DNA of 7,968 bases from Burkholderiaceae bacterium (GCA_023262645.1 JALRAA010000052.1:1-7968); one strand, 5' to 3'; positions 1 through 7,047 are shown, numbered from the stretch's first letter. A program made the numbers and translations. Notes: generated by a model from the letters alone, not told the origin.

Positions 1-1
1 C

Positions 2-367
2 CGGCGTTGTATCAGGCATGCATTGTCCAGCGATGCACAAATCACCGTGCGTATCGTCAATGCCGAAGAAGGACTGGCTTTGAACAGCAGCTACCGTGAC
101 AAACCTTACGCCACCAATGTGTTGACGTTTGATTACGAACACCAACCTGTGGTGTTGGCTGACTTGGTACTGTGCGCTCCCGTGGTGGCTGAGGAGGCCA
201 AAGCGCTGGGCAAAACACTGCGAGCGCACTATGCGCATTTGCTGGTTCACGGCACACTGCATGCGCAAGGCTGGGACCATGAAACCTCTGCCAAACAGGC
301 CCAAGCCATGGAAGCTTATGAAACCGATTTGTTGGCTGGGTTGGGTATTGCCAATCCTTATGCGTGA
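2..367 (+). CDS. ybeY: Endoribonuclease YbeY (rRNA maturation factor), 5' truncated by window edge
   Basis: YbeY is a zinc-dependent single-strand endoribonuclease acting in 16S rRNA 3'-end maturation and 70S quality control in the cytoplasm. Seen: the reading frame is open from base 2 to the TGA at 365-367, giving about 121 residues. The family is about 150-160 residues long, so roughly the first 30 are missing. The conserved core ATNVLTFDYE is followed by LVLCAPVVAEEA and then the metal-binding signature HGTLHAQGWDHE, whose three zinc-ligand histidines lie at about 248-280. The TTG at 23 is not the true start, because upstream codons in frame read RRCIRHAL, which fits the family's N-terminal helix. 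The gene converges on dbpA with only 8 bases between the two stop codons, and I see no hairpin there. YbeY usually sits downstream of a PhoH-like gene, which would lie to the left of the window. The assignment is secure. Confidence 0.95.
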   Translation, partial: RRCIRHALSSDAQITVRIVNAEEGLALNSSYRDKPYATNVLTFDYEHQPVVLADLVLCAPVVAEEAKALGKTLRAHYAHLLVHGTLHAQGWDHETSAKQAQAMEAYETDLLAGLGIANPYA

Positions 368-375
368 AACCGCCG

Positions 376-1753
376 TTAACCCATCAGACGCACACACACA
401 GTTTTGCCTTTGATGCGGCCTTGAGACAAGCGTTCGACAGCCTCGGATGCAATCGCGCGGTCGACTGCCACATAGGTAGAAAATTCATTCACATTGATCT
501 TGCCAATCTGCTGCGCTGAAAAACCCGCTTCACCGGTGAGCGCGCCCAACACATCGCCCGGGCGGATTTTTTCTTTGCGCCCACCCACAATTTGCAGTGT
601 TTTCATGGGCGCCATGAGCCGGCCACCAGGCGTTGGCGTCAGCGTATCGAGCTTGGCCCATTGCGACTCCATGCCTTGCAATAACTCAATGCGACCAACC
701 GCTCCCATTTCATCCAAACTGGCCAACGTCAGAGCCAAGCCTTGCGCGTCGGCACGGCCTGTTCGCCCAATGCGATGGATGTGTATTTCAGCGTCAGGCG
801 TGACATCGACATTGATCACGGCATTCAATTGCTGAATGTCCAAGCCGCGCGACGCAACATCGGTGGCCACCAGCACCGAGCAACTGCCGTTGACGAAGCG
901 CACCAGCACCTGATCGCGCTCGTTGCTCTAGTTCTCCGTACAGCGCAAGCGCATCAAAACCTTGGGCTTGCAACACCGCCAACAATTCACGGCATTGCTG
1001 CTTGGTATTGCAAAACGCCAGCGTGGACTCGGGCCGGAAATGGTTGAGCAGCAAGGACACCGCATGCAGCCGCTCGTCCTCTCTGACTTCATAAAACAGT
1101 TGTTTGATTTTGTCCGCCGCATGCACTGTTTGCACTTTGACGGTTTGCGGTTGGTGCATGAATTGAGCTGACAGCTTGGCTATGCCTTGCGGATAGGTGG
1201 CTGAAAACAGCAGGGTTTGTCGCTTGGCAGGACATTGGCGAATGAGTTGCGCGATATCGTCAAAGAAGCCCATGTCCAGCATGCGATCGGCCTCGTCAAG
1301 CACCAATGTTTTGACCGAGTCCAGCCGCAAATTCCCACGCGTGAGGTGATCCAAAATACGACCGGGGGTGCCGACCACCACATGCGCACCGTGCTGCAGG
1401 CTTTGTTCTTGTCCACGCAACGCCACACCACCGCACAGCGTGACCACTTTGATATTGGCCGTTGCTCGCGCCAGTCGCCGAATTTCTGTGGTGACTTGGT
1501 CTGCAAGCTCGCGGGTCGGACACATAACCAATGCCTGTACCGCATGGAAATTGGCCGTCAGTTTTTCCACCAACGGCAAACCAAATGCTGCGGTTTTGCC
1601 GCTGCCTGTGCTGGCTTGCGCAATCACATCCTGGCCCGCCAGTGCCAACGGCAAACTGGCTTGTTGAATCGGTGTCATCTCGGTGTAACCGAGTTGATCG
1701 AGGTTGTTGAGTGTGTCGGGGGAAAGTGTGAGGGTGCGAAATGAAGAATTCAT
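376..1753 (-). pseudogene. dbpA: ATP-dependent RNA helicase DbpA, interrupted by a frameshift near 922
   Basis: DbpA is a DEAD-box helicase that acts on 23S rRNA hairpin 92 during 50S subunit assembly. Lobe 1 is intact from the ATG at 1753: Q motif (TPIQ, about residue 27), Walker A ASTGSGKT (47-54), PTRELA (79-84), TPGR (129-132), DEAD (153-156) and SAT (184-186). At about residue 277 (ELEQ) the frame is lost. Motif V (ATDVASRGLDI), motif VI (HRIGRTGR) and the DbpA RNA-binding domain (TLQIVGGRKEKIRPGDVLGA) continue in another minus-strand frame from 921 to the TAA at 376-378. Restoring two bases in the run CAAC-GAGCGC yields EQR-ERDQ, as in other DbpA proteins, and a protein of about 459 residues, the family's usual length. 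As written, translation gives 319 residues with about 42 foreign ones at the end and no lobe 2, so an inactive product. No other damage is seen, so this is either a very recent mutation or a sequence error. It lies 56 bases after the CDF gene and has no clear Shine-Dalgarno sequence. Confidence 0.9.
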
Positions 1754-1809
1754 TCAAGGATTATCAATCCGTCAATTTTCCACACGTGTCGCGCAACAAA
1801 TAACCAAAC

Positions 1810-2745
1810 TTATTTCAAATCGCGCACATCGTCGAAATGTGCCTCTACATCACTGGGCAACAACTGAATGGTGGCGCGCAAACCTGGCACAGCACTCATC
1901 AAGGCCTGCTCCACGCTCGTGCGCAATGCGGCTGCGCGTCCCAAGGACCAACTCGCGGGCATGTGCATATGCATATCGACAAACCGACGCTGACCAGCTT
2001 GTCGTGTGGTGATGTGGTCAAAGCGAATGATTTCCACCTCGCCACGCATGTGTTCGAACCCTTGCAACACCGCATGTATCTCTGCCAGCACGTTGGGGTC
2101 AACCGCTTCGTCCATCAGGCCTTGCGACGAACGCCAAATCAATTCAATGCCTTCTTTCATGATGTTCAAGGCCACGCCGATGGCCACCAAAGCATCCAGC
2201 CATAACCATCCGGTGAACATCACCAACAACAAGCCAACGACCACACCTGCGGATGTCCAGACATCGGTCACCAAATGTTTGGCATCCGCCTCCAATGCAA
2301 TCGAACGTTGTTGCTTGGCGACCTTGAACATCACCCAAGCCAGCAAACCATTCAGAGCAGAACTGGCCACCGACAAAGACAATCCCCATCCCAACTCCAC
2401 CACAGGCTGCGGATCAAACAAGCGGTGTGCCGACGCCCAAATGATGGCCGCCGCCGCACCCATGATCAGCACACCTTCAAAGCCAGAAGAAAAATACTCG
2501 GCCTTGTGGTGGCCATAAGGATGCTCTGCGTCGGCGGGTTGCTGCGCCACGGTGACCATCAGCAAAGCAAAAATAGCGCTCGCCAAGTTGACGAACGACT
2601 CCATGGCGTCAGACAGCAACCCCACCGAATCGGTGAGATACCAAGCCCAGGTTTTCATGACGATGGTGATCACCGCAACCGCCACCGATGCCCACAGCAA
2701 ATGCCGGGTCGAGAGTTTGAATAACCAGTCGTTCAATCTGTTCAT
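1810..2745 (-). CDS. Cation diffusion facilitator (CDF) family metal efflux transporter, FieF/YiiP-like
   Basis: This is a probable inner-membrane proton-coupled exporter of a divalent metal (Zn, Fe, Co or Mn; the sequence does not say which). From the ATG at 2745 it has 311 residues, typical of the family. It has about six hydrophobic segments (near 15-35, 40-65, 92-108, 118-140, 163-178 and 182-196), then a soluble C-terminal dimerisation domain from about 205 (RFVDMHMHMP near 254-263). The CDF loop signature HPYGHHKAEYF lies at 75-85. The segment 5 metal site is the classical HxxxD (H157, D161). The segment 2 site reads E49-S-F-V-N53 instead of DxxxD or HxxxD. A GTG at 2775, directly after the tyrS stop, would add ten residues. 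I prefer the ATG because MNRLNDWLF leads straight into the first membrane segment, though neither start has a strong ribosome binding site. It lies 30 bases downstream of tyrS and is probably cotranscribed with it. Confidence 0.9.
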   Translation of the reverse strand: MNRLNDWLFKLSTRHLLWASVAVAVITIVMKTWAWYLTDSVGLLSDAMESFVNLASAIFALLMVTVAQQPADAEHPYGHHKAEYFSSGFEGVLIMGAAAAIIWASAHRLFDPQPVVELGWGLSLSVASSALNGLLAWVMFKVAKQQRSIALEADAKHLVTDVWTSAGVVVGLLLVMFTGWLWLDALVAIGVALNIMKEGIELIWRSSQGLMDEAVDPNVLAEIHAVLQGFEHMRGEVEIIRFDHITTRQAGQRRFVDMHMHMPASWSLGRAAALRTSVEQALMSAVPGLRATIQLLPSDVEAHFDDVRDLK

Positions 2746-2775
2746 CGTTTGGATACCGGTGGCAACCAGCGCCAC

Positions 2776-4011
2776 TCAGGGACTCAGGTGCACGCGCGCA
2801 AACTTGCGCTTGCCGACTTGAACCACATAAACACCTGCGTTCAGTTTCAAGCCTTTGTCGCTGACCACACTGCTGTCAATCCGCACACCATGGCCCTCGA
2901 TCAGACGCCCTGCTTCGCTGGCAGAAGGCGCCAATCCGGCGTTTTTCAACAGTGCGGTGATGGCCAACGGTGCACCACTCAGTTGCACGTCGGGGATGTC
3001 GTCTGGAATGCCGCCTTTGCTTCGGTTGACAAAGTCTTGTTCAGCCAAATCCGCCATGGCCGCCGAATGAAAACGGGCGGTGATTTCTTTGGCCAGCGCC
3101 ACTTTGGCATCGCGCGGATTGCGCCCTTGAGAGACTTCGTTTTTCAAGGCCTCGATCGCAGACAGACTTTGAAAACTCAACAAGGTGTACCAACGCCACA
3201 TCAATTCGTCACTGACAGACATGACTTTGGCAAACATGGTGTTGGCATCTTCGGTAATGCCAATGTAGTTGTTCTTGCTCTTAGACATTTTGTCAATGCC
3301 GTCTAAGCCTTCAAGCAAGGGCATGGTCAAAATGCATTGCGGTTCTTGCCCGTATTCTTGTTGCAAATGTCGGCCCATCAGCAGGTTGAATTTTTGATCG
3401 GTACCGCCCAATTCCAAGTCGCTTTTCAAGGCCACGCTGTCATAGCCTTGCATCAATGGATACAGCAATTCATGCACCGAAATCGGTGTACCTGCCTTGA
3501 AACGCTTGGTGAAATCTTCACGCTCCAGAATACGAGCCACGGTGTAGCGTGATGCCAGTTGAATCATGCCGCTGGCGCCCAAGGGCTCACTCCACTCGCT
3601 GTTGTAGCGAATTTCGGTGCGGGCGGGGTCCAACACCATGCTGGCTTGTTGGTAATAAGTGTCTGCGTTGTGCTTGATCTGTTCTGGCGTCAGGGCAGGA
3701 CGCGTGCTGTTGCGCCCAGAGGGGTCACCGATGAGCGAGGTGAAATCGCCGATCAAAAAAATCACCTGGTGGCCCAAATCTTGTAACTGGCGCATTTTGT
3801 TGAGCACCACGGTATGCCCGATATGGATGTCTGGCGCCGTGGGGTCAAGACCCAGTTTGATGCGCAATGGTTGTCCATGGGTTTCGTGCCGTTGTAATTT
3901 CTTGATCCATTCGTCCCGAGGCAGCAATTCTTCGCAGCCGCGTAACGAGACAGCCAGTGCGTGTTCGACGTTGGGCGACAACGAGGTTTGGTTTGTAGAT
4001 GCTTGATTCAT
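2776..4011 (-). CDS. tyrS: Tyrosyl-tRNA synthetase, type 2 (TyrZ-like)
   Basis: This enzyme charges tRNA-Tyr with tyrosine using ATP, as a cytoplasmic homodimer. From the ATG at 4011 the product has 411 residues, the normal size of the TyrZ-like class. Class I signatures are present: GLDPTAPDIHIGH with HIGH at residues 63-66, and DKMSKS with KMSKS at 241-245. The tyrosine pocket and dimer region SDLELGGTDQKFNLLMGR lies at about 197-214. A C-terminal S4 RNA-binding domain spans about 352-407 (EAGRLIEGHGVRID). The frame stays open upstream to 4161, but those 50 codons encode a basic, low-complexity stretch unlike any TyrRS N-terminus and overlap the candidate promoter, so I start at 4011. The Shine-Dalgarno sequence before this ATG is weak. 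The gene is transcribed divergently from the M23 peptidase and leads the tyrS-CDF-dbpA group. The stop codon is at 2776-2778. Confidence 0.97.
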   Translation of the reverse strand: MNQASTNQTSLSPNVEHALAVSLRGCEELLPRDEWIKKLQRHETHGQPLRIKLGLDPTAPDIHIGHTVVLNKMRQLQDLGHQVIFLIGDFTSLIGDPSGRNSTRPALTPEQIKHNADTYYQQASMVLDPARTEIRYNSEWSEPLGASGMIQLASRYTVARILEREDFTKRFKAGTPISVHELLYPLMQGYDSVALKSDLELGGTDQKFNLLMGRHLQQEYGQEPQCILTMPLLEGLDGIDKMSKSKNNYIGITEDANTMFAKVMSVSDELMWRWYTLLSFQSLSAIEALKNEVSQGRNPRDAKVALAKEITARFHSAAMADLAEQDFVNRSKGGIPDDIPDVQLSGAPLAITALLKNAGLAPSASEAGRLIEGHGVRIDSSVVSDKGLKLNAGVYVVQVGKRKFARVHLSP

Positions 4012-4022
4012 AAGTGATTTTG

Positions 4023-4050
4023 GGCTTGTAGCCTTGGCGTCAGGCTTGTA
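4023..4050. repeat. Direct repeat GGCTTGTA, two copies 20 bases apart
   Basis: GGCTTGTA occurs at 4023-4030 and again at 4043-4050. The 20-base period is close to two turns of the helix, so both copies lie on the same DNA face. The copies coincide with the -35 and -10 parts of the plus-strand promoter candidate and lie in the tyrS leader on the other strand. Presence of the repeat is certain; an operator role is inference. Confidence 0.5.
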
Positions 4051-4054
4051 TACT
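4026..4054 (+). promoter_or_regulatory. Candidate sigma-70 promoter for the M23 peptidase-anmK operon
   Basis: On the plus strand, TTGTAG (-35, 4026-4031; 3 of 6) and TATACT (-10, 4049-4054; 5 of 6) are spaced by 17 bases. Transcription would begin near 4061, leaving a leader of about 113 nucleotides before the TTG start at 4174. The -35 element is weak. Both elements overlap the copies of an 8-base direct repeat, which would suit a regulated promoter. It was called by eye only. Confidence 0.4.
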
Positions 4055-4067
4055 CTCACGCTTTGTG

Positions 4068-4090
4068 CCACCCGCTTCTTGATGCGGTGG
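4068..4090. other. Hairpin in the divergent tyrS / M23 peptidase leader region
   Basis: The bases at 4068-4075 (CCACCCGC) can pair with GCGGTGG at 4084-4090, giving a seven-pair GC-rich stem with one bulged C and an eight-base loop. It would be transcribed in the 5' leader of either gene. No run of T follows on either strand, so it is not an intrinsic terminator. The remainder of 4012-4173 holds the two promoter candidates and the direct repeat and nothing else I can name. Confidence 0.35.
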
Positions 4091-4105
4091 TCAATGGTTG
4101 TATCG

Positions 4106-4133
4106 ATTCTAAAGCGCGGGCTTTTGCCGTCAG
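4106..4133 (-). promoter_or_regulatory. Candidate sigma-70 promoter for tyrS
   Basis: On the minus strand, CTGACG (-35, 4133-4128; 4 of 6 consensus bases) is separated by 16 bases from TAGAAT (-10, 4111-4106; 5 of 6). Transcription would start near 4099, giving a leader of about 88 nucleotides before the tyrS ATG. This is the best match on this strand within the divergent region 4012-4173. It was called by eye only. Confidence 0.45.
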
Positions 4134-4173
4134 TGCTTAGAAATTGGCTGTTTAGTTTCACGGACTGTTTGTT

Positions 4174-5508
4174 TTGCCTCCATCAGACGAATTCATCTCT
4201 ACCGACAACCCCCCACGTGCCAACACATGGCAGGTCCGTTGGTTGGTGCTTGGCGTCTTGCTTGCCAGCGGTGCTATTGCCGTGGCCGGTTTTGGCAACT
4301 TGGACCGCGGCACAGTGCCTATCCGTCAATTGGTGGAGTCGGTGTCCAACCTGAGCCTTGAAAGCCAAATCAACAGCCTTAGCAAAGACAAATTGCGTCT
4401 CTATCGCACAGACACTTCTCGCGCCACAGACACCGCTGAATCCTTGCTGTCGCGACTTGGCGTAGTAGACAAAACCGCTGCCGATTTCATGCGCAGCAAC
4501 CCATTGGTGCGCGACAGCCTGCTGGGCAAAAACGCCCGACTGCTCAATGCCGAAGTGGATGATGACAACCACTTGCTCAAACTCACCGCGCGCTGGGCCA
4601 CCGAGAGCAACGACAGCTTTCAACGACTGGTCATCGAGCGCAGCGATCAAGGTTTGAGTGCACACCGCGAAACAGGCGAACTCAAACCATCCGTGCGCTT
4701 GTCGGGCGGAGTGATTCAAACCTCGTTGTTCGCCGCCACCGATGAAGCGCGTATTCCCGACAGCATCGCGGTTCAATTGGCCGAAATATTCTCTGGTGAT
4801 ATCGACTTTCACCGCGCATTGCGCAAAGGCGACCATTTCTCGGTCAGCTACGAATCGTTGGAGGCAGACGGCGAGGTGCTCAAACCCGGCAAAGTACTGT
4901 CTGCCGAGTTTGTCAACAAAGGCAAATCGCACCAAGCCATGTGGTTCCAAGACAGCCCACAAAAACCTGGCGGCTACTTCAATTTGCAAGGCCAAAGCCT
5001 GCGTCGCACCTACCTTGCCTCACCTTTGGCCTTCTCTCGGGTGAGCAGTGGCTTCAGTATGCGCTTTCACCCCATTTTTCAAACATGGCGCGCCCATTTG
5101 GGTGTGGACTACGCGGCTGCCCAAGGCACGCCTGTGCGCAGTGTGGGCTTGGGTGTGGTCGAGTCGGCTGGCAACATGGGCGGTTATGGCAACGCGGTGG
5201 TGGTCAAACACAGCACTGGCCACAGCACGGTGTATGCCCACCTGAGCAAAATGCTGGTTAAACGTGGCCAGTCAGTCACCCAAGGTCAAACCGTGGGTTT
5301 GGTTGGTGCCACCGGATGGGCCACTGGCCCCCATTTGCATTTTGAATTCCGTGTCAATGGTGTGCACAAAGACCCCGCCTTGTTAGCACGTCAAAGCGAA
5401 TCTGTTCCCGTATCTGCTCATGCCCGCGATGCGTTCAATCGCCAAGCCTCTCAAGTGGCAAGCCAGCTTGCCGCGGCTGCCGTGGCTTTTGCAGACAACA
5501 CCCTCTGA
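4174..5508 (+). CDS. Membrane-anchored M23 family murein endopeptidase, MepM-like
   Basis: A predicted periplasmic LytM-type zinc endopeptidase that cleaves peptide cross-links in peptidoglycan during growth or division. It has 444 residues. A short cytoplasmic head is followed by one hydrophobic segment (about 22-41), so it is an inner-membrane anchor rather than a cleaved signal. A MepM/OapA-like region covers about 85-275, including GGVIQTSLFAA (178-188) and RALRKGDHFSVSYE (214-227). The M23 domain spans about 289-400, with all expected ligands: HLGVD (H308, D312), YAH (H356) and HLH (H387, H389). The site is complete, so it should be an active enzyme rather than a degenerate NlpD/EnvC-type activator. 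The start is the TTG at 4174: an in-frame TAG lies at 4153-4155, no ATG or GTG lies between, and the first in-frame ATG comes only about 105 codons later, after the membrane segment. A weak GGA sits 9 bases upstream. It is followed 11 bases later by anmK, probably in one operon. Confidence 0.9.
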   Translation: MPPSDEFISTDNPPRANTWQVRWLVLGVLLASGAIAVAGFGNLDRGTVPIRQLVESVSNLSLESQINSLSKDKLRLYRTDTSRATDTAESLLSRLGVVDKTAADFMRSNPLVRDSLLGKNARLLNAEVDDDNHLLKLTARWATESNDSFQRLVIERSDQGLSAHRETGELKPSVRLSGGVIQTSLFAATDEARIPDSIAVQLAEIFSGDIDFHRALRKGDHFSVSYESLEADGEVLKPGKVLSAEFVNKGKSHQAMWFQDSPQKPGGYFNLQGQSLRRTYLASPLAFSRVSSGFSMRFHPIFQTWRAHLGVDYAAAQGTPVRSVGLGVVESAGNMGGYGNAVVVKHSTGHSTVYAHLSKMLVKRGQSVTQGQTVGLVGATGWATGPHLHFEFRVNGVHKDPALLARQSESVPVSAHARDAFNRQASQVASQLAAAAVAFADNTL

Positions 5509-5519
5509 TTGATCGCCGT

Positions 5520-6623
5520 ATGTCCACGCTTTATATCGGCGTGATGTCTGGCACTTCCCTCGATGGCGTGGACGCGGTTTTGGCCGATTTTTCAAACGGC
5601 GTTCGTATTTTTGGCCACAGCAATTTGCCGTTTGACGCGCCTTTGCGGCAGACTTTTTTACAGTTGAACCAATCTGGCCCAGATGAGCTGCACCGGGCTG
5701 CATTGGCAGGAAATGCCTTGGCACAGTTGTATGCACAAGTCGTTCGCCAATTGCTGTCCCAAACCGGTGTGGCTGCCAGCGATGTGGCTGCCATCGGTGC
5801 ACACGGGCAAACCGTTCGCCACCAACCCAGACAGCACGACAGCATGGGTTACACCTTGCAAATCAACCAACCCTCCTTGCTGGCTGAGTTGACTGCCATA
5901 CGCGTGGTGGCGGACTTTCGCAGCCGCGATATCGCCGCCGGTGGACAAGGCGCACCCTTGGTACCTGCTTTTCATCAACACCTGTTTGCTGAAACTGGCC
6001 GCACGGTGGCTGTGCTCAATATCGGGGGTATTTCCAATCTGAGCGTACTCGCGCCAGACCGAGTGAGCGGTTTTGACTGCGGCCCAGGCAATGTGTTGCT
6101 TGATCTTTGGTGCCAACAGCACATTGGACAGACATTTGACAAAAACGGTGCTTGGGCGGCGAGCGGACATTGCCACTCAGGCTTGCTCGATCAATTGTTA
6201 AGCGAACCGTTCTTACACCAAAGGCCACCCAAGAGCACTGGGCGTGATCTTTTCCATGCAGATTGGTTGAGCACGCAACTGCAACATTTTCAAGGGTTAT
6301 CGGCGGTGGATGTGCAGGCCACGCTCACGGCTTTTACCGCACAGGTTTGCGTCAACGATATTCAACGCCATGCTCCAGACGCCACCCGGCTTTTGGTATG
6401 CGGCGGCGGCGCATATAACGGTCACTTGATGCGGTTATTGCAACAAGGCTTACCGCAGTTGGCTGTCAGCAGTACCGAGGCTGTGGGGTTGCCGCCCACT
6501 CAAGTAGAAGCCGCGGCTTTTGCTTGGTTGGCTCAGCAAACCTGTTTGAACTTGCCAGGCAATTTACCTGCGGTCACCGGCGCATTGGGGCCGCGTGTGT
6601 TGGGTGGTATTTACGCGGCTTGA
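5520..6623 (+). CDS. anmK: Anhydro-N-acetylmuramic acid kinase
   Basis: AnmK hydrolyses the 1,6-anhydro ring of anhydro-MurNAc and phosphorylates it with ATP to MurNAc-6-phosphate, in cytoplasmic cell-wall recycling. The product has 367 residues, against about 370 for the family. Visible signatures are the N-terminal phosphate-binding GVMSGTSLDGVD (7-18), GAHGQTVRH (93-101), the sugar-contacting ADFRSRDIAAGGQGAPLVP (131-149), NIGGISNL (167-174), the catalytic-Asp motif GFDCGPGN (D186, by alignment with the known active-site Asp), KSTGRD (238-243) and the adenosine-site GGGAYN (295-300). All are intact. The ATG at 5520 gives the canonical N-terminus MSTLYIGVMSGTS. It follows the M23 peptidase by 11 bases. 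The pairing makes sense, since one gene opens the wall and the other recovers its sugar. The gene ends just before a shared terminator. Confidence 0.97.
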   Translation: MSTLYIGVMSGTSLDGVDAVLADFSNGVRIFGHSNLPFDAPLRQTFLQLNQSGPDELHRAALAGNALAQLYAQVVRQLLSQTGVAASDVAAIGAHGQTVRHQPRQHDSMGYTLQINQPSLLAELTAIRVVADFRSRDIAAGGQGAPLVPAFHQHLFAETGRTVAVLNIGGISNLSVLAPDRVSGFDCGPGNVLLDLWCQQHIGQTFDKNGAWAASGHCHSGLLDQLLSEPFLHQRPPKSTGRDLFHADWLSTQLQHFQGLSAVDVQATLTAFTAQVCVNDIQRHAPDATRLLVCGGGAYNGHLMRLLQQGLPQLAVSSTEAVGLPPTQVEAAAFAWLAQQTCLNLPGNLPAVTGALGPRVLGGIYAA

Positions 6624-6661
6624 ATAAAAAAGCCGGGACAGTGCCCGGCTGTTGTTGTTTG
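6624..6661. terminator. Bidirectional intrinsic terminator between anmK and erpA
   Basis: AGCCGGG (6631-6637) pairs perfectly with CCCGGCT (6644-6650) across a six-base loop. The run AAAAAA at 6626-6631 becomes TTTTTT on the minus strand, making a strong terminator for erpA. On the plus strand the stem is followed by GTTGTTGTTT, a weaker T-rich tail for anmK. The two genes converge with 48 bases between their stops, and this hairpin fills the gap. Confidence 0.9.
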
Positions 6662-6671
6662 AGAACGAAAC

Positions 6672-7037
6672 TCAAACAGAGAAAGAGGATCCACAACCGC
6701 AGGTGGTGGTGGCATTCGGATTTTTGATCACGAATTGAGCACCTTGCAAATCTTCTTTGTAATCGATTTCTGCACCGAGCAAATATTGGTAGCTCATGGC
6801 ATCAATCAGCAAAGACACACCATTTTTAGACATGGTGGTGTCGTCTTCGTTGGTGATTTCATCAAACGTGAAACCATATTGGAAACCTGAGCAGCCGCCC
6901 CCTTGCACAAACACGCGCAATTTCAAATCGGGGTTGCCTTCTTCGGCGATCAAATCGGCCACTTTGGCAGCTGCGCTGTCTGTGAACACAATGGGTTCAG
7001 GCATGGCTTGGGTAGCGGTTTCGGCTAAGGCACTCAT
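6672..7037 (-). CDS. erpA: Iron-sulfur cluster insertion protein ErpA (A-type carrier)
   Basis: ErpA is a cytoplasmic A-type carrier that receives Fe-S clusters and delivers them to apoproteins; in E. coli it is essential for aerobic isoprenoid synthesis. The product has 121 residues in the HesB/IscA fold. The three cluster-ligand cysteines are present: C49 in QGGGCSGFQYGF, and C113 and C115 in TTCGCGSSFSV at the C-terminus. The longer N-terminus GGGCSGF..E and the closing SSFSV fit ErpA better than IscA or SufA. I start at the ATG at 7037 because GGAGA lies five bases upstream (7047-7043). An ATG at 7049 and a GTG at 7052 would add four or five residues but place this ribosome binding site inside the coding region. 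The gene stands alone between the rpsI terminator and the terminator shared with anmK, so it should have its own promoter. Confidence 0.96.
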   Translation of the reverse strand: MSALAETATQAMPEPIVFTDSAAAKVADLIAEEGNPDLKLRVFVQGGGCSGFQYGFTFDEITNEDDTTMSKNGVSLLIDAMSYQYLLGAEIDYKEDLQGAQFVIKNPNATTTCGCGSSFSV

Positions 7038-7042
7038 GGCAC

Positions 7043-7047
7043 TCTCC
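7043..7047 (-). promoter_or_regulatory. erpA ribosome binding site that decides the start
   Basis: The minus strand reads GGAGA-GTGCC-ATG, a good Shine-Dalgarno sequence at five-base spacing before the ATG at 7037. The alternative upstream starts at 7049 and 7052 overlap or precede it and have none of their own. Confidence 0.75.

Noticed and set aside
905..935. Programmed ribosomal frameshift in dbpA
   Set aside because: No slippery run, stop codon or Shine-Dalgarno-like stimulator lies at the shift, and DbpA is not known to use recoding. A deletion or sequence error is simpler.
1217..1744. Plus-strand 175-codon open frame opposite dbpA
   Set aside because: It overlaps the conserved helicase motifs on the other strand and has no recognisable motifs or ribosome binding site.
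1798..1815. Inverted repeat AAATAA/TTATTT at the CDF stop codon as a terminator
   Set aside because: The stem is only six A-T pairs with no GC core and no following T run, so it is too weak to terminate.
2746..2775. GTG start for the CDF gene directly abutting the tyrS stop
   Set aside because: It would add MALVATGIQT with no better ribosome binding site. The ATG at 2745 leads directly into the first membrane segment. It remains possible.
4012..4161. Fifty-codon in-frame extension of tyrS upstream of the ATG at 4011
   Set aside because: The extension is basic and unlike TyrRS N-termini, the protein from 4011 already has family length, and the extension would cover the promoter candidates.
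4012..4173. T-box or other known riboswitch in the tyrS leader
   Set aside because: No T-box sequence, specifier stem or antiterminator is visible, and T-boxes are characteristic of Firmicutes and relatives rather than Betaproteobacteria.
4183..4995. Long 270-codon open frame on the minus strand within the M23 gene
   Set aside because: It is antisense to a gene with a complete zinc site and clear domain order, and its translation shows no recognisable family features. It is a shadow of codon bias.
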